Translations under genes and position numbers: made by a program
The notes under the pieces: generated by a model
Seen by the model: only the letters and a program-made list of their open reading frames with translations
Database searches by the model: none
Told to the model about the DNA's origin: nothing
NCBI GenBank assembly: GCA_964572065.1
Contig: CAZNER010000009.1
Coordinates: 1-38,120 of the forward strand
DNA from: CAZNER01 sp964572065
GTDB lineage: Bacteria > Patescibacteriota > Dojkabacteria > JAHIVN01
Reading direction: 5' to 3'
DNA: 38,120 nt
Shown: piece by piece, positions 31,151-38,120 of the stretch
Position numbering within the stretch: position 1 is the first letter of the stretch
Layout of the letters: every line of letters starts with the position of its first letter

Positions 31151-32242
31151 ATGAATGATATTAAGAAAGAATTAGAAAAAATAAATAAAAGATTCTGTCA
31201 GATCAAGGAAAAAATTGATTTGAAGAATATAAAAGATAAATTATCTAAGCTTGAAGATGAGACTAAAAAAGAAGGATTTTGGGATGCTAAGCAGGAAGCA
31301 CAGGGAATTATGCAGGAAATAGGCGATTTAAGAAATGAAATAGAGAGAATTAAAAATTTTGAAGATAGTTTAAATGAACTTGAAGTTTTTATAGAATTAC
31401 TGTCTGAAGAAAATTTTCCAAATAAGCTTGATATTAAAGAGGCTGAAAGACTGAAAAAACAACTGATAAAGAAGTTAGATAAATTGGAAATCGAGATTTA
31501 CTTATCAGGAAAGTTTGATAAAAACGATGCTGTGTTTTCAATTCATGCCGGACAAGGCGGAACAGAGGCTTGTGATTGGGTTGAAATGCTTCTTAGGATG
31601 TATCTTAGGTATTTTGAAAAGGCAGGATGGAAAATTGAAGTTACGAATGAATTAAAAGGAGAAGAAGCAGGTATATCAACCGTTTCTATGGAAGTCTCCG
31701 GTAAATATGCTTATGGATATCTTAAAGGAGAGCATGGTACACATAGATTAGTAAGAATTTCTCCTTTTAATGCTCAGGGATTAAGACAGACCTCTTTTGC
31801 AGCTGTTGAGGTGTCTCCTATTATTAAAGATGATGTCGAAATAGAGCTTAAACCAAATGATATTGAATTTAGTGCTGTTAGATCAGGAGGTGCTGGAGGA
31901 CAGAATGTTAACAAAGTTGCAACATCGGTTAGATTAGTTCATAAACCAACTGGCATATCTGTATATTGTTCAAATCAAAGAAGCCAGACTCAGAATAGAG
32001 AGTATGCAAGAAATCTTTTGAAAGCAAAGTTGTATCAAAGGAAGATGAAAAAAATTAATAAAGCAAAAGAAGAAGAGGTTGGTGAACATAAAATTGCTAC
32101 TTGGGGAAATCAAATCCGCAGTTATGTACTTCATCCATATAAAATGATTAAAGATTTAAGAACTAAAATTGAAAGAAATGATGTTGAGAATATTTTGGAT
32201 GGTGATCTGGATATTTTTATAAATGCTGGGGTGAAATTGTAA
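31151..32242 (+). CDS. prfB: Peptide chain release factor 2
   Basis: A 363-residue class I release factor recognising UAA and UGA. The stop-codon motif is SPF (RISPFNAQGLRQTSFAAVEV), which defines RF2 as opposed to the PxT of RF1. The catalytic GGQ loop is GGAGGQNVNKVATSVRLVH. The N-terminal helical domain (about 1-110) is complete, with the family's EGFWDAKQEAQ. Unlike many bacterial prfB genes it is one continuous frame; there is no CUU-UGA programmed frameshift near codon 25, so autoregulation by that route is absent. Its presence, with several TGA-ending genes nearby, shows UGA is a normal stop here. It is monocistronic, with its own extended -10. Confidence 0.96.
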   Translation: MNDIKKELEKINKRFCQIKEKIDLKNIKDKLSKLEDETKKEGFWDAKQEAQGIMQEIGDLRNEIERIKNFEDSLNELEVFIELLSEENFPNKLDIKEAERLKKQLIKKLDKLEIEIYLSGKFDKNDAVFSIHAGQGGTEACDWVEMLLRMYLRYFEKAGWKIEVTNELKGEEAGISTVSMEVSGKYAYGYLKGEHGTHRLVRISPFNAQGLRQTSFAAVEVSPIIKDDVEIELKPNDIEFSAVRSGGAGGQNVNKVATSVRLVHKPTGISVYCSNQRSQTQNREYARNLLKAKLYQRKMKKINKAKEEEVGEHKIATWGNQIRSYVLHPYKMIKDLRTKIERNDVENILDGDLDIFINAGVKL

Positions 32243-32303
32243 ATACTTAATAACTAATTATTTGAATTTAACATTTTCCAATCTCATATTTATAGAATTA
32301 CAC

Positions 32304-32330
32304 TTGATATGATACTATAGTGTATATAAT
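32304..32330 (+). promoter_or_regulatory. Possible promoter of the lamin-tail gene
   Basis: TTGATA (32304-32309) and a perfect TATAAT (32325-32330) with a 15-base spacer, shorter than the ideal 17. The start codon lies about 36 bases downstream. Confidence 0.35.
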
Positions 32331-32366
32331 ATAGATAATAATTATATATATTAAATTGTATTGAGT

Positions 32367-34037
32367 ATGAAAAGATTTAGAATTCTTTTTATTTTTATTA
32401 TTCTCCTGCTCTTTTTATTCTATCCATTTAATAGAAAAGTAGTTGGGCAATTAGATATAGATTCCTCAAATATTAGGTTAAATGAAATTATGCCAAATCC
32501 TGAAGGATCGGATACTGATTATGAATGGGTTGAGTTATATAATAATTTAGATCATACTATTGATTTAAGCCAATGCTATATAGATGATGAGAAATTGCCT
32601 GATAATCTGATAATTGAAGCAGATAATTATTTAGTGCTGATGAAGGATTTATTAGATAAAGATACTGACGAACAATCTTTTGAAAAGAGATGGGGAAATG
32701 GAAGTTCTGTTTGGGGAGATAATGAAAATGAAGATTATCTGGCGTTGGAGTTTAACATTAATTTAAAGAATTCTAAAGATGAAATAAATCTGATTTGTAA
32801 TGATTATGAAGATAGTTTTAGTTGGGAGAATGCAGAAAGTGGGGTTTCGTTTTCGATTGATGAAAATGGCGAATGGACAGATGATTATTTAGTGACTCCT
32901 GGTAATGGAAATGAGAAGAAGCCTGAAGAAATATATTCACATGAGATTATGATTACAGAAATATATCCTTCGCCAAATAATGATGAAAATGAATGGATTG
33001 AACTTTATAATTGGGGAGATAAAAAAATTAGTTTAAAAGATTGGATTATTGAAGATAGTTCAAAGAATTATTCTTTCACTAATGATATTTTTGTTGATTC
33101 TAAAAGTTATATAGTAATAGAAAATGATGATTTAAAAATCACTTTGAATAATAGTGGAGAATCTGTGACTCTTCTTGATCCTAATGAAGAAGAAGTTGAT
33201 TATTTTGATTATGAAAAAACTGACAAGAATATCAGTAATATTAGAAAATATTCTGATAATAAATATGTAGAAGAGATATTTCAAACCAAGGTTGTTACTA
33301 AGGGAAAGGAGAATATATATGTTGATCCTGAAGATGTATTTTATGGTGTTGATGTCCTATCGGTAGGAAAAGTAAAAGAGAAAGAATTGGGAGAAAGTGT
33401 TTGTATTCAGGGGATAATTAGTGTTGAGATCAATAGATTAGGTTCAAAACGTTTCTATGTTCAAGATGAAACTTCTGGGATTCAAGTTTATTTATCAAGT
33501 GAAGACTTTTGGTCTGAATTTAAAGTTGGAGATAAAATTAAAGTATTTGGTGAATTAAAAAAGTATAAAGAAGAATTGAGAATTTATGTTAATGATGAAA
33601 ATGCTATTAAGTTTGTATCTAGTAACAATGAGATTTTACCGGAAGTAGTTGATTTAAAAAATATTAGTAATAAGTATGTAGGAAAATATGTAGCAGTTAA
33701 AGGTGAGATTATCAAAACATCAGGAAAGACTTTTTATATAGATGATGGTACAGGAGTTATAAAGATATTGATAAAGTCTTCAACTGAAATTGAAACACCG
33801 GAGAAAAAATGTGGTCAGTATGCAGGGATTTTAGGAATTGTATCCAGATATGGAGATGAAGAAGATTCAATTAGAATTTTCCCTAGGTACTCAAGTGATA
33901 TAGTTATTTCTGATGAACCTTTAAGTGCTGGTGATGTACTGGCAGCAACTGGCGGTAATCTTTTCTGGTTTATCTTATTAGGATATTTAATAATATTGAA
34001 ATTTATATTATTAATAAGGTTTTATTATAAATTTTGA
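32367..34037 (+). CDS. Surface protein with two lamin-tail domains, two OB-folds and an LAATG-type C-terminal anchor
   Basis: A 556-residue protein with a signal peptide (about 4-25). The first lamin-tail domain (about 33-130) has IRLNEIMPNPEGSD and EWVELYNN. The second (about 190-285) has IMITEIYPSPNN and EWIELYNWGDKKISL. Two OB-fold-like domains follow. One (about 312-402) has ESVCIQGIISVEINR, FYVQDETSGIQVYL and GDKIKVFGEL. The other (about 405-498) has YVAVKGEIIKTSGKTFYIDDGTG. The end is DVLAATGGN, a hydrophobic span and a short RFYYKF tail. Secreted LTD plus OB proteins often bind or cut extracellular DNA, but no nuclease motif is seen here. The LAATG-span-basic layout resembles a variant sortase signal. 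ATG 32367 was chosen over TTG 32361. Its 3' end overlaps truB (convergent) by 13 bases. Confidence 0.85.
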   Translation: MKRFRILFIFIILLLFLFYPFNRKVVGQLDIDSSNIRLNEIMPNPEGSDTDYEWVELYNNLDHTIDLSQCYIDDEKLPDNLIIEADNYLVLMKDLLDKDTDEQSFEKRWGNGSSVWGDNENEDYLALEFNINLKNSKDEINLICNDYEDSFSWENAESGVSFSIDENGEWTDDYLVTPGNGNEKKPEEIYSHEIMITEIYPSPNNDENEWIELYNWGDKKISLKDWIIEDSSKNYSFTNDIFVDSKSYIVIENDDLKITLNNSGESVTLLDPNEEEVDYFDYEKTDKNISNIRKYSDNKYVEEIFQTKVVTKGKENIYVDPEDVFYGVDVLSVGKVKEKELGESVCIQGIISVEINRLGSKRFYVQDETSGIQVYLSSEDFWSEFKVGDKIKVFGELKKYKEELRIYVNDENAIKFVSSNNEILPEVVDLKNISNKYVGKYVAVKGEIIKTSGKTFYIDDGTGVIKILIKSSTEIETPEKKCGQYAGILGIVSRYGDEEDSIRIFPRYSSDIVISDEPLSAGDVLAATGGNLFWFILLGYLIILKFILLIRFYYKF

Positions 34038-34885
34038 ATTTTAATTGAATCTGATTTATTAATATCGCCTATTTGGGTTCTCTCAAGAGAGTATAGTATT
34101 GCTGGTAGTTTGTCTATTCTATGCCCGATATCTTCAGCCATTTGGCGTATATAGGTACCTTTTGAAACTGTTGCTTCTATTTGTATTTTCTTGAAACAAA
34201 GAATTTTTTTAATGTTTAGTTTAATATTTAGTTCGTTTGATTTAATTGTATTGATTTTTGAAACTCTGATATTAGAGATATTAACTTTTCGTTCAGGAAT
34301 TTTTATTGTAGTAGAATTTTTTGAATCCAGTCTTTTCTGCCTTTTTAATTTTTTGTATACAGAGGTGTTTTCGATAATTTTAAATTTTGCATACTTTTTA
34401 TTATTCTTAATAAAAGTATTGAATGATTTTGAATTCCTTGCTAGTTCTCGAAGTCTTATACCTTTTATTTTTACTGAACTATAAATGGGAACTTCTTGTA
34501 GATATTTACCCTTAAAACTTTTTACAATATTAGTTATGTTTTTATTTGAAATATTTTTAGTATCTTGAATTTTTAATATCTTACCTTCAATATCTTTTGT
34601 ATCCGATGATAATCCGAGTAAAACTTCAAATTTGTATGTCTTATTCAAAAAAGTTAGTTCATTCGAAAGTTTAGTAGCCTTGCCTACAAGAGTTATCATT
34701 ACTCCTGTAGCAAATGGATCAAGTGCGCCGCAATGCCCTACTCTTTTTGTATTTAATTTTTTTCTTACTCTATCGACTAAATCATGGGAAGTTATATCTG
34801 CAGGTTTATTTAATGCAAGAATACCTGACTTGCGACCAAATTCATCAACATAAATTTTATTTAGTTTATAATCAGTAAAATTCAT
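34025..34885 (-). CDS. truB: tRNA pseudouridine-55 synthase
   Basis: A 286-residue TruB making pseudouridine 55 in the T-loop of tRNAs. The N-terminal GILALNKPADITSHDLVDRVR and the catalytic block RVGHCGALDPFATGVMI (catalytic Asp in GALDP, about residue 57) are intact. Further conserved segments are YKFEVLLGLSSDTKDIEGKI, the VPIYSSVKIKGIRLRELAR region and the late VSKGTYIRQMAEDIG block. A Lys/Asn-rich insertion around residues 160-225 is longer than usual. It overlaps the end of the lamin-tail gene by 13 bases, tail to tail. It is divergent from the ABC-2 permease pair (80-base gap), where a TACAAT on the minus strand may serve as -10. Confidence 0.94.
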   Translation of the reverse strand: MNFTDYKLNKIYVDEFGRKSGILALNKPADITSHDLVDRVRKKLNTKRVGHCGALDPFATGVMITLVGKATKLSNELTFLNKTYKFEVLLGLSSDTKDIEGKILKIQDTKNISNKNITNIVKSFKGKYLQEVPIYSSVKIKGIRLRELARNSKSFNTFIKNNKKYAKFKIIENTSVYKKLKRQKRLDSKNSTTIKIPERKVNISNIRVSKINTIKSNELNIKLNIKKILCFKKIQIEATVSKGTYIRQMAEDIGHRIDKLPAILYSLERTQIGDINKSDSIKIQNL

Positions 34886-34965
34886 ATTCTATCATCTGAT
34901 ATATTGTAATAGTAGCATAGAAATATTGATAATGGTAGAATCAGTTTTATTAATGATTTTTAAAG

Positions 34966-35763
34966 ATGAAAAAATATTGGCAATTTTTTAAGACAAATTT
35001 TGAGGTGTTTTTTGAACATAGAGAAGATCTAATGATAAGTTTTTTGATAAATCTCTTTGTTTTTGTGGGGTTTGTATTTGTTTGGACACATATTGAAAAT
35101 GAAGGAAATACAATAACTGGATATGGACTTTCCGGCATTATTTTTTATTATCTTTGTACACAAGCATTTGGTAGTTTATTTACAAGCCAAACATCAAGAG
35201 ATCTAAGAAATAATATTATAAAAGGATATTTATCTGAAAAATTAATTAAACCATTTAATGTAAGAGGATATTTTTTCTGCAAGAATTTATCTAAAATATT
35301 ATCAGAATTGATGCTCTATTCTGTTATGACGATTCCGATTTTTATAGTAGCGCCTAGTCTTTTAAATAATATAGATTTTAATATTGTAACTTTTATTAAA
35401 TTCTTTATCGGATGTTTTTTAGCTGTAATATTCAATTTTTCCTTGTTTTTTACTGTAGGGATTAGTTCCTTTTGGTCAAAGGAAAGCTTTGGACTGCAAA
35501 TGGTTGTAAAAAATGCTATACGCTTTTTTATTGGCAGTATTATACCAATTGATTTATTACCAATAAATTTTCAAAGGATAATTTTATTAACACCATTTCC
35601 ATACATGATTTATTATCCTATAAAAATTTTAATGGGAGATATTGTATTAGAAGAATTTATTAAATCATATGGGATTTTTATTTTTTGGATAATAATATTT
35701 CTTATTTTAAATAAATTTTTGTGGAAGAAAGGTCTCAAACAGTATGAAGCTGTAGGGATGTAG
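34966..35763 (+). CDS. ABC-2 family transporter permease (DUF990-like), first of a pair
   Basis: A 265-residue membrane protein with about six spans in the ABC-2 permease arrangement. A cytoplasmic start (MKKYWQFFKTNFEVFFEHRE) precedes two spans (about 22-75). The segment SRDLRNNIIKGYLSEKLIKPFNVRGYFFCKNL is typical of the ABC2_membrane_6/DUF990 group. Four further spans and a basic end (LKQYEAVGM) follow. Such permeases work in pairs with a DrrA-type ATPase to export lipids, glycans or drugs. The second permease follows after 17 bases. No ATPase gene is adjacent in the window, so it must lie elsewhere or be shared. No Shine-Dalgarno sequence is visible. Confidence 0.85.
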   Translation: MKKYWQFFKTNFEVFFEHREDLMISFLINLFVFVGFVFVWTHIENEGNTITGYGLSGIIFYYLCTQAFGSLFTSQTSRDLRNNIIKGYLSEKLIKPFNVRGYFFCKNLSKILSELMLYSVMTIPIFIVAPSLLNNIDFNIVTFIKFFIGCFLAVIFNFSLFFTVGISSFWSKESFGLQMVVKNAIRFFIGSIIPIDLLPINFQRIILLTPFPYMIYYPIKILMGDIVLEEFIKSYGIFIFWIIIFLILNKFLWKKGLKQYEAVGM

Positions 35764-35780
35764 TATTATTTATTAATTAA

Positions 35781-36644
35781 ATGAACAGAGTAAAAAAATA
35801 TCTAAAGGTCTGGTTTAGATTAGTAAAATTGGAAATTATAACTGATATGCAGTATCGGTTAAACTTGTTATTCGGATTTTTAGGTACATCCGCATGGCTA
35901 GCTTGTGAATTATTATTTATTCATTTTCTGCTGCAACGTTATGATACAATTGCTGGCTGGAATGAATATCAGATCGGTTTACTTGTTGGTACAAACCAGT
36001 TATGGGTTGGTGGAGCATTTTACTTGATTATATGGCCATCGTTAGTATCATTTTTTGAACTAGTAAAATATGGTGATTCAGATAAATTACTCACATTTCC
36101 GATAAAAACCCGTTTCTATATTTCAATCCATAAAATGGATTTTTCAAGTTTGTCGATATTATTTAATGGTTTGATAATATTGATTTATTGCTTGTTGAAA
36201 TTGGGAATCTCTTTGACTCTAATGAATATTATTTGTTATGTTTTTTTATTATCTATTTCAATATGGATTATTTACTGTATACAATTTATTGTTATGTGTG
36301 CTGTATTTTGGTTTACTGAAGTTGGTTCTGTACTTTATATTATAAATGCCTTTGATCGTTTTTCAAGATTCCCTTATGAAATATTAGGTAAAGGGACTTT
36401 ATTAATTATTTTTACATAACTTTGTATAATTTTAACTACTTTTACTGAGNNNNNNNNNNTATTAATTATTTTTACATTTGTAATTCCAATTATGATTATC
36501 AGTAATGTTCCTGTAAGGGCATTAGTTGGAATTCTAGATATTAAGTATGCTTTTTATTCTGTAATTGTTGCTGTTATATTTACAATAATTTCGAATGTTA
36601 TTTGGAAAATGGGATTGAAAAGATATGAGAGTGCTAGTTCTTAA
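35781..36644 (+). CDS. ABC-2 family transporter permease, second of the pair, split by an assembly gap
   Basis: The homologous partner of the preceding permease. Its N-terminal start and membrane layout (WFRLVKLEIITDMQYRLNLL; a loop with LVKYGDSDKLLTFPIKTRFY; spans around 35-60, 65-90, 110-150 and 150-180) mirror those of the DUF990 family. As assembled, the frame stops at 36417-36419, just before ten Ns. The 18 bases at 36400-36417 recur exactly at 36460-36477. Joining the copies gives one open frame ending ...LLIIFTFVIPIMII... and ...NVIWKMGLKRYESASS, with stop at 36642-36644. That is 267 residues, matching its partner, including the same style of C-terminus (LKRYES versus LKQYEA). I therefore treat this as a single intact gene broken only in the assembly. 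Confidence 0.82.
36400..36477. other. Scaffold gap flanked by an 18-base duplicated contig end
   Basis: Ten Ns at 36450-36459 mark a scaffold join. The same 18 bases lie at 36400-36417 and 36460-36477. The 32 bases between the left copy and the Ns (36418-36449) break the gene and are probably an erroneous contig tail. Confidence 0.85.
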
Positions 36645-37060
36645 TATATGTTGAAAAATTTTTCGGTAGTAAGTAGTGTTATTGTACTGATACAGCCAAT
36701 TAATAGAGCGGCTAATTGTTTTTTGTAAAATAGAGTTCTAATATCACTATTATCGATATCGTAACTGTTATATTTCCACTTATTTAATAAACTTTTTATA
36801 TATCTTGAGGACCGAATTACATTTATTACAGTAGCAGTTGCCATTATAAGTGTAATTGCAAGTTGTATATTTTTTTCAGGTGTAATGTTCTCAATTGTTT
36901 TATTTAAAAAAAAGCCTGCTGTGGCTCCTAAAGTAAAACTTACAGATAGTAAGACATCTCTTAAAGCTGGATTTATATAACAAGGTGGTTGTTCAGCAGC
37001 TTGAAATATTGTTTTTGTCTTCGTCTCTTGTGGTGAAGGTGTTGTATTTTCTTCTTGCAT
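36641..37060 (-). CDS. Small membrane protein of unknown function
   Basis: A 139-residue protein. The N-terminal 35 residues are polar (MQEENTTPSPQETKTKT). Three hydrophobic segments follow (about residues 35-55, 65-85 and 118-133), with a charged cytoplasmic stretch (SSRYIKSLLNKWKYNSYDIDNSD) between the second and third. No family was recognised. I chose the ATG at 37060, although the frame is open to 37165. A perfect extended -10 (TGT-TATAAT) lies between the two, about 22 bases before 37060, and the extra residues look unlike a protein start. It overlaps the stop of the ABC-2 permease by a few bases, tail to tail, and is divergent from ssb. Confidence 0.68.
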   Translation of the reverse strand: MQEENTTPSPQETKTKTIFQAAEQPPCYINPALRDVLLSVSFTLGATAGFFLNKTIENITPEKNIQLAITLIMATATVINVIRSSRYIKSLLNKWKYNSYDIDNSDIRTLFYKKQLAALLIGCISTITLLTTEKFFNIY

Positions 37061-37081
37061 ATATTTAAAATAACATAGTAT

Positions 37082-37090
37082 ATTATAACA
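37082..37090 (-). promoter_or_regulatory. Extended -10 promoter of the 36641-37060 gene
   Basis: The minus strand reads TGT-TATAAT, identical to the ybeY promoter core. It decides the start at 37060, since the longer frame would begin upstream of it. Confidence 0.55.
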
Positions 37091-37199
37091 TAAGGGCGAC
37101 TTATAGTATATTAAATTTAAAATAGAACAGCTCTTTACTTTTCTTCCTTCTTTTGTTAAAAACAATGATAAGGATTATCTAATTTATTAAATTAATTGC

Positions 37200-37661
37200 A
37201 TGTTTGGAGATATAAACGAAGTTAGAATAATGGGAAATATTACTCGTGATCCTGAATTAAGAACTATTAGTACTGGGACTTCGGTATGCAACTTTAGTGT
37301 TGCGACTAATAGAAGATACCAGCAAAATGATGAATGGAAAGAAGAAGTTGAATTTCATAATGTAGTTATATGGGGAAAAAGAGCTGAATCATTTGTTCAA
37401 AGAGCTAAGAAGGGTACTAGAGTTTATATAGAAGGCAGGCTTCAGACAAGGAGCTGGGAGGACAAGAATGGGTCAAAGCAATTTAAGACAGAAATAGTTG
37501 TAAATAGAGTGATATTGATTGATAGATATGAGAAGGGAGAGGATTTTAATAGAGATGATAAAAATAGTAGAGAGGGAAAAGAGCCAGCTAAAGAAGAGAA
37601 GAAATCGGGGGTATCAAATAATGAAGATGAGACAATAGATCCAGATGATTTACCATTTTGA
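37200..37661 (+). CDS. ssb: Single-stranded DNA-binding protein
   Basis: A 153-residue SSB. The OB-fold (about 1-110) has the family pattern NEVRIMGNITRDPELRTISTG, VCNFSVATNRRYQ, EFHNVVIWGKRAESFVQRAKKGTRVYIEGRLQTRSWED and a closing VVNRVILID. A charged, disordered linker (about 112-145) leads to the acidic tip DPDDLPF, which docks repair and replication partners such as DNA polymerase and helicase proteins. Length and layout are typical. It stands between two genes on the other strand. No Shine-Dalgarno sequence precedes the ATG. Confidence 0.97.
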   Translation: MFGDINEVRIMGNITRDPELRTISTGTSVCNFSVATNRRYQQNDEWKEEVEFHNVVIWGKRAESFVQRAKKGTRVYIEGRLQTRSWEDKNGSKQFKTEIVVNRVILIDRYEKGEDFNRDDKNSREGKEPAKEEKKSGVSNNEDETIDPDDLPF

Positions 37662-37709
37662 AATTAATTAATCAAATATTACTTAAGATATAGATCAGTT
37701 ATACTTTTT

Positions 37710-38120
37710 TTATTTAGACCTTTTGTTATCTGAGAATACTTCGTGAATTAAAGATACAAAATATGGGGTAAAGATTAGAAACGCTCCCTCCTCTATTGGA
37801 AATGTGGTGTTGAAAATAGATATATATCCAATATGATTACCTCTAGCAAATTCCCAGTGACCAAGTTTCAGAGCTATTATTTCATAAGTAAAAGAGCTAA
37901 TAAACAAGAATAAAGCAAGAATTGATGTGCTTTTAAAAAGTTTTGGGTATTTTAAAATTAATACAAGTGAAGAGATAAAGAAGAATAGCATAAACCAGAA
38001 ATAAAAGTAAGGAATTATTAATATATCAGGTGAAATGACGTAAATAAATCCAAAAACTATTAATATCAAAGTTGATATAACAGTATAAAACTTAAAGTTA
38101 CTACTTAAAGTTTTTTTTTC
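37710..38120 (-). CDS. Lycopene cyclase domain protein (5' end beyond the window)
   Basis: The frame stays open to the right edge, so the start is missing; a TTG at 38069 is possible but not convincing. The visible 137 residues have about three or four membrane spans. They end with KLGHWEFARGNHIGYISIFNTTFPIEEGAFLIFTPYFVSLIHE. The W-x-F...IGY.SIF...FPIEE pattern is that of the small membrane-bound lycopene cyclase domain (CrtYc/CrtYd type), where the P-x-E-E acidic pair is conserved. This domain usually occurs as a tandem or heterodimer, so the other half is expected just outside the window. Carotenoid synthesis would be unusual for a reduced CPR cell; a relative of changed function is possible. 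Confidence 0.65.
   Translation of the reverse strand, partial: EKKTLSSNFKFYTVISTLILIVFGFIYVISPDILIIPYFYFWFMLFFFISSLVLILKYPKLFKSTSILALFLFISSFTYEIIALKLGHWEFARGNHIGYISIFNTTFPIEEGAFLIFTPYFVSLIHEVFSDNKRSK

Noticed and set aside
36417..36459. Premature stop making the second permease a pseudogene
   Set aside because: The 18-base duplication on both sides of the Ns shows an assembly artefact that restores the frame.
37061..37165. N-terminal extension of the small membrane protein
   Set aside because: It lies upstream of or across a perfect extended -10 (37082-37090), and the extra residues are not conserved in style with the rest.

Overview
The window looks like a metagenome-assembled piece of a very AT-rich, compact bacterial genome, most likely a member of the Candidate Phyla Radiation (Patescibacteria). 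The evidence is the mix of short housekeeping genes with tight or overlapping ends, many single-domain membrane proteins with acidic linkers, a giant secreted LamG protein, and a 10-N scaffold gap. The exact phylum cannot be fixed by eye. Several genes end in TGA and an intact RF2 (prfB) is present, so UGA is a stop here. This rules out the UGA-to-Gly code of Gracilibacteria and Absconditabacteria.

Layout. 1-5.5 kb (minus): uvrA, ybeY and a large multi-membrane-span protein. 5.5-7.7 kb: a block of four consecutive hairpins, two small unknown genes (one membrane-anchored with AMIN-like repeats), and the eroded 3' end of a second NagZ-type gene. 7.7-11.3 kb: NagZ-like glycoside hydrolase, HD-domain hydrolase, asnS. 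11.4-22.5 kb (plus): a three-gene cell-surface locus. It holds a 2580-residue LamG/DUF2341 protein, a 590-residue secreted protein sharing its C-terminal module, and a DUF916-like membrane protein with an LPVTG motif and an SH3b tail. 22.5-27.2 kb (minus): BaiN-type flavoprotein, then ftsE-ftsX-murein hydrolase. 27.5-31 kb: LysM membrane protein, a hairpin-rich tail, AI-2E-type permease, unknown membrane protein, rpsT, and an orphan gene. 31-38 kb: prfB, a lamin-tail/OB-fold surface protein, truB, two ABC-2 permeases (one split by the gap), a small membrane protein, ssb, and a lycopene-cyclase-domain protein running off the right edge.

How the genes fit together. Much of the window serves the cell envelope. 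FtsEX with its coiled-coil hydrolase should open septal peptidoglycan. NagZ-like, LysM, SH3b and AMIN-like proteins bind or process the wall. The surface locus resembles in logic the DUF916/WxL (Csc) clusters of Gram-positives. The two most unusual proteins are the FtsEX-linked hydrolase, whose M23 domain appears circularly permuted with all five active-site residues kept, and FtsE, which carries a Lys-rich linker and a helix-hairpin-helix-like tail.

Expression. Eight promoters share an extended -10 (TGn then TATAAT, TAAAAT or a close variant) with little sign of a -35. The -10 often lies only 5-7 nt before the start codon, and Shine-Dalgarno sequences are nearly absent, so leaderless translation is probably common.
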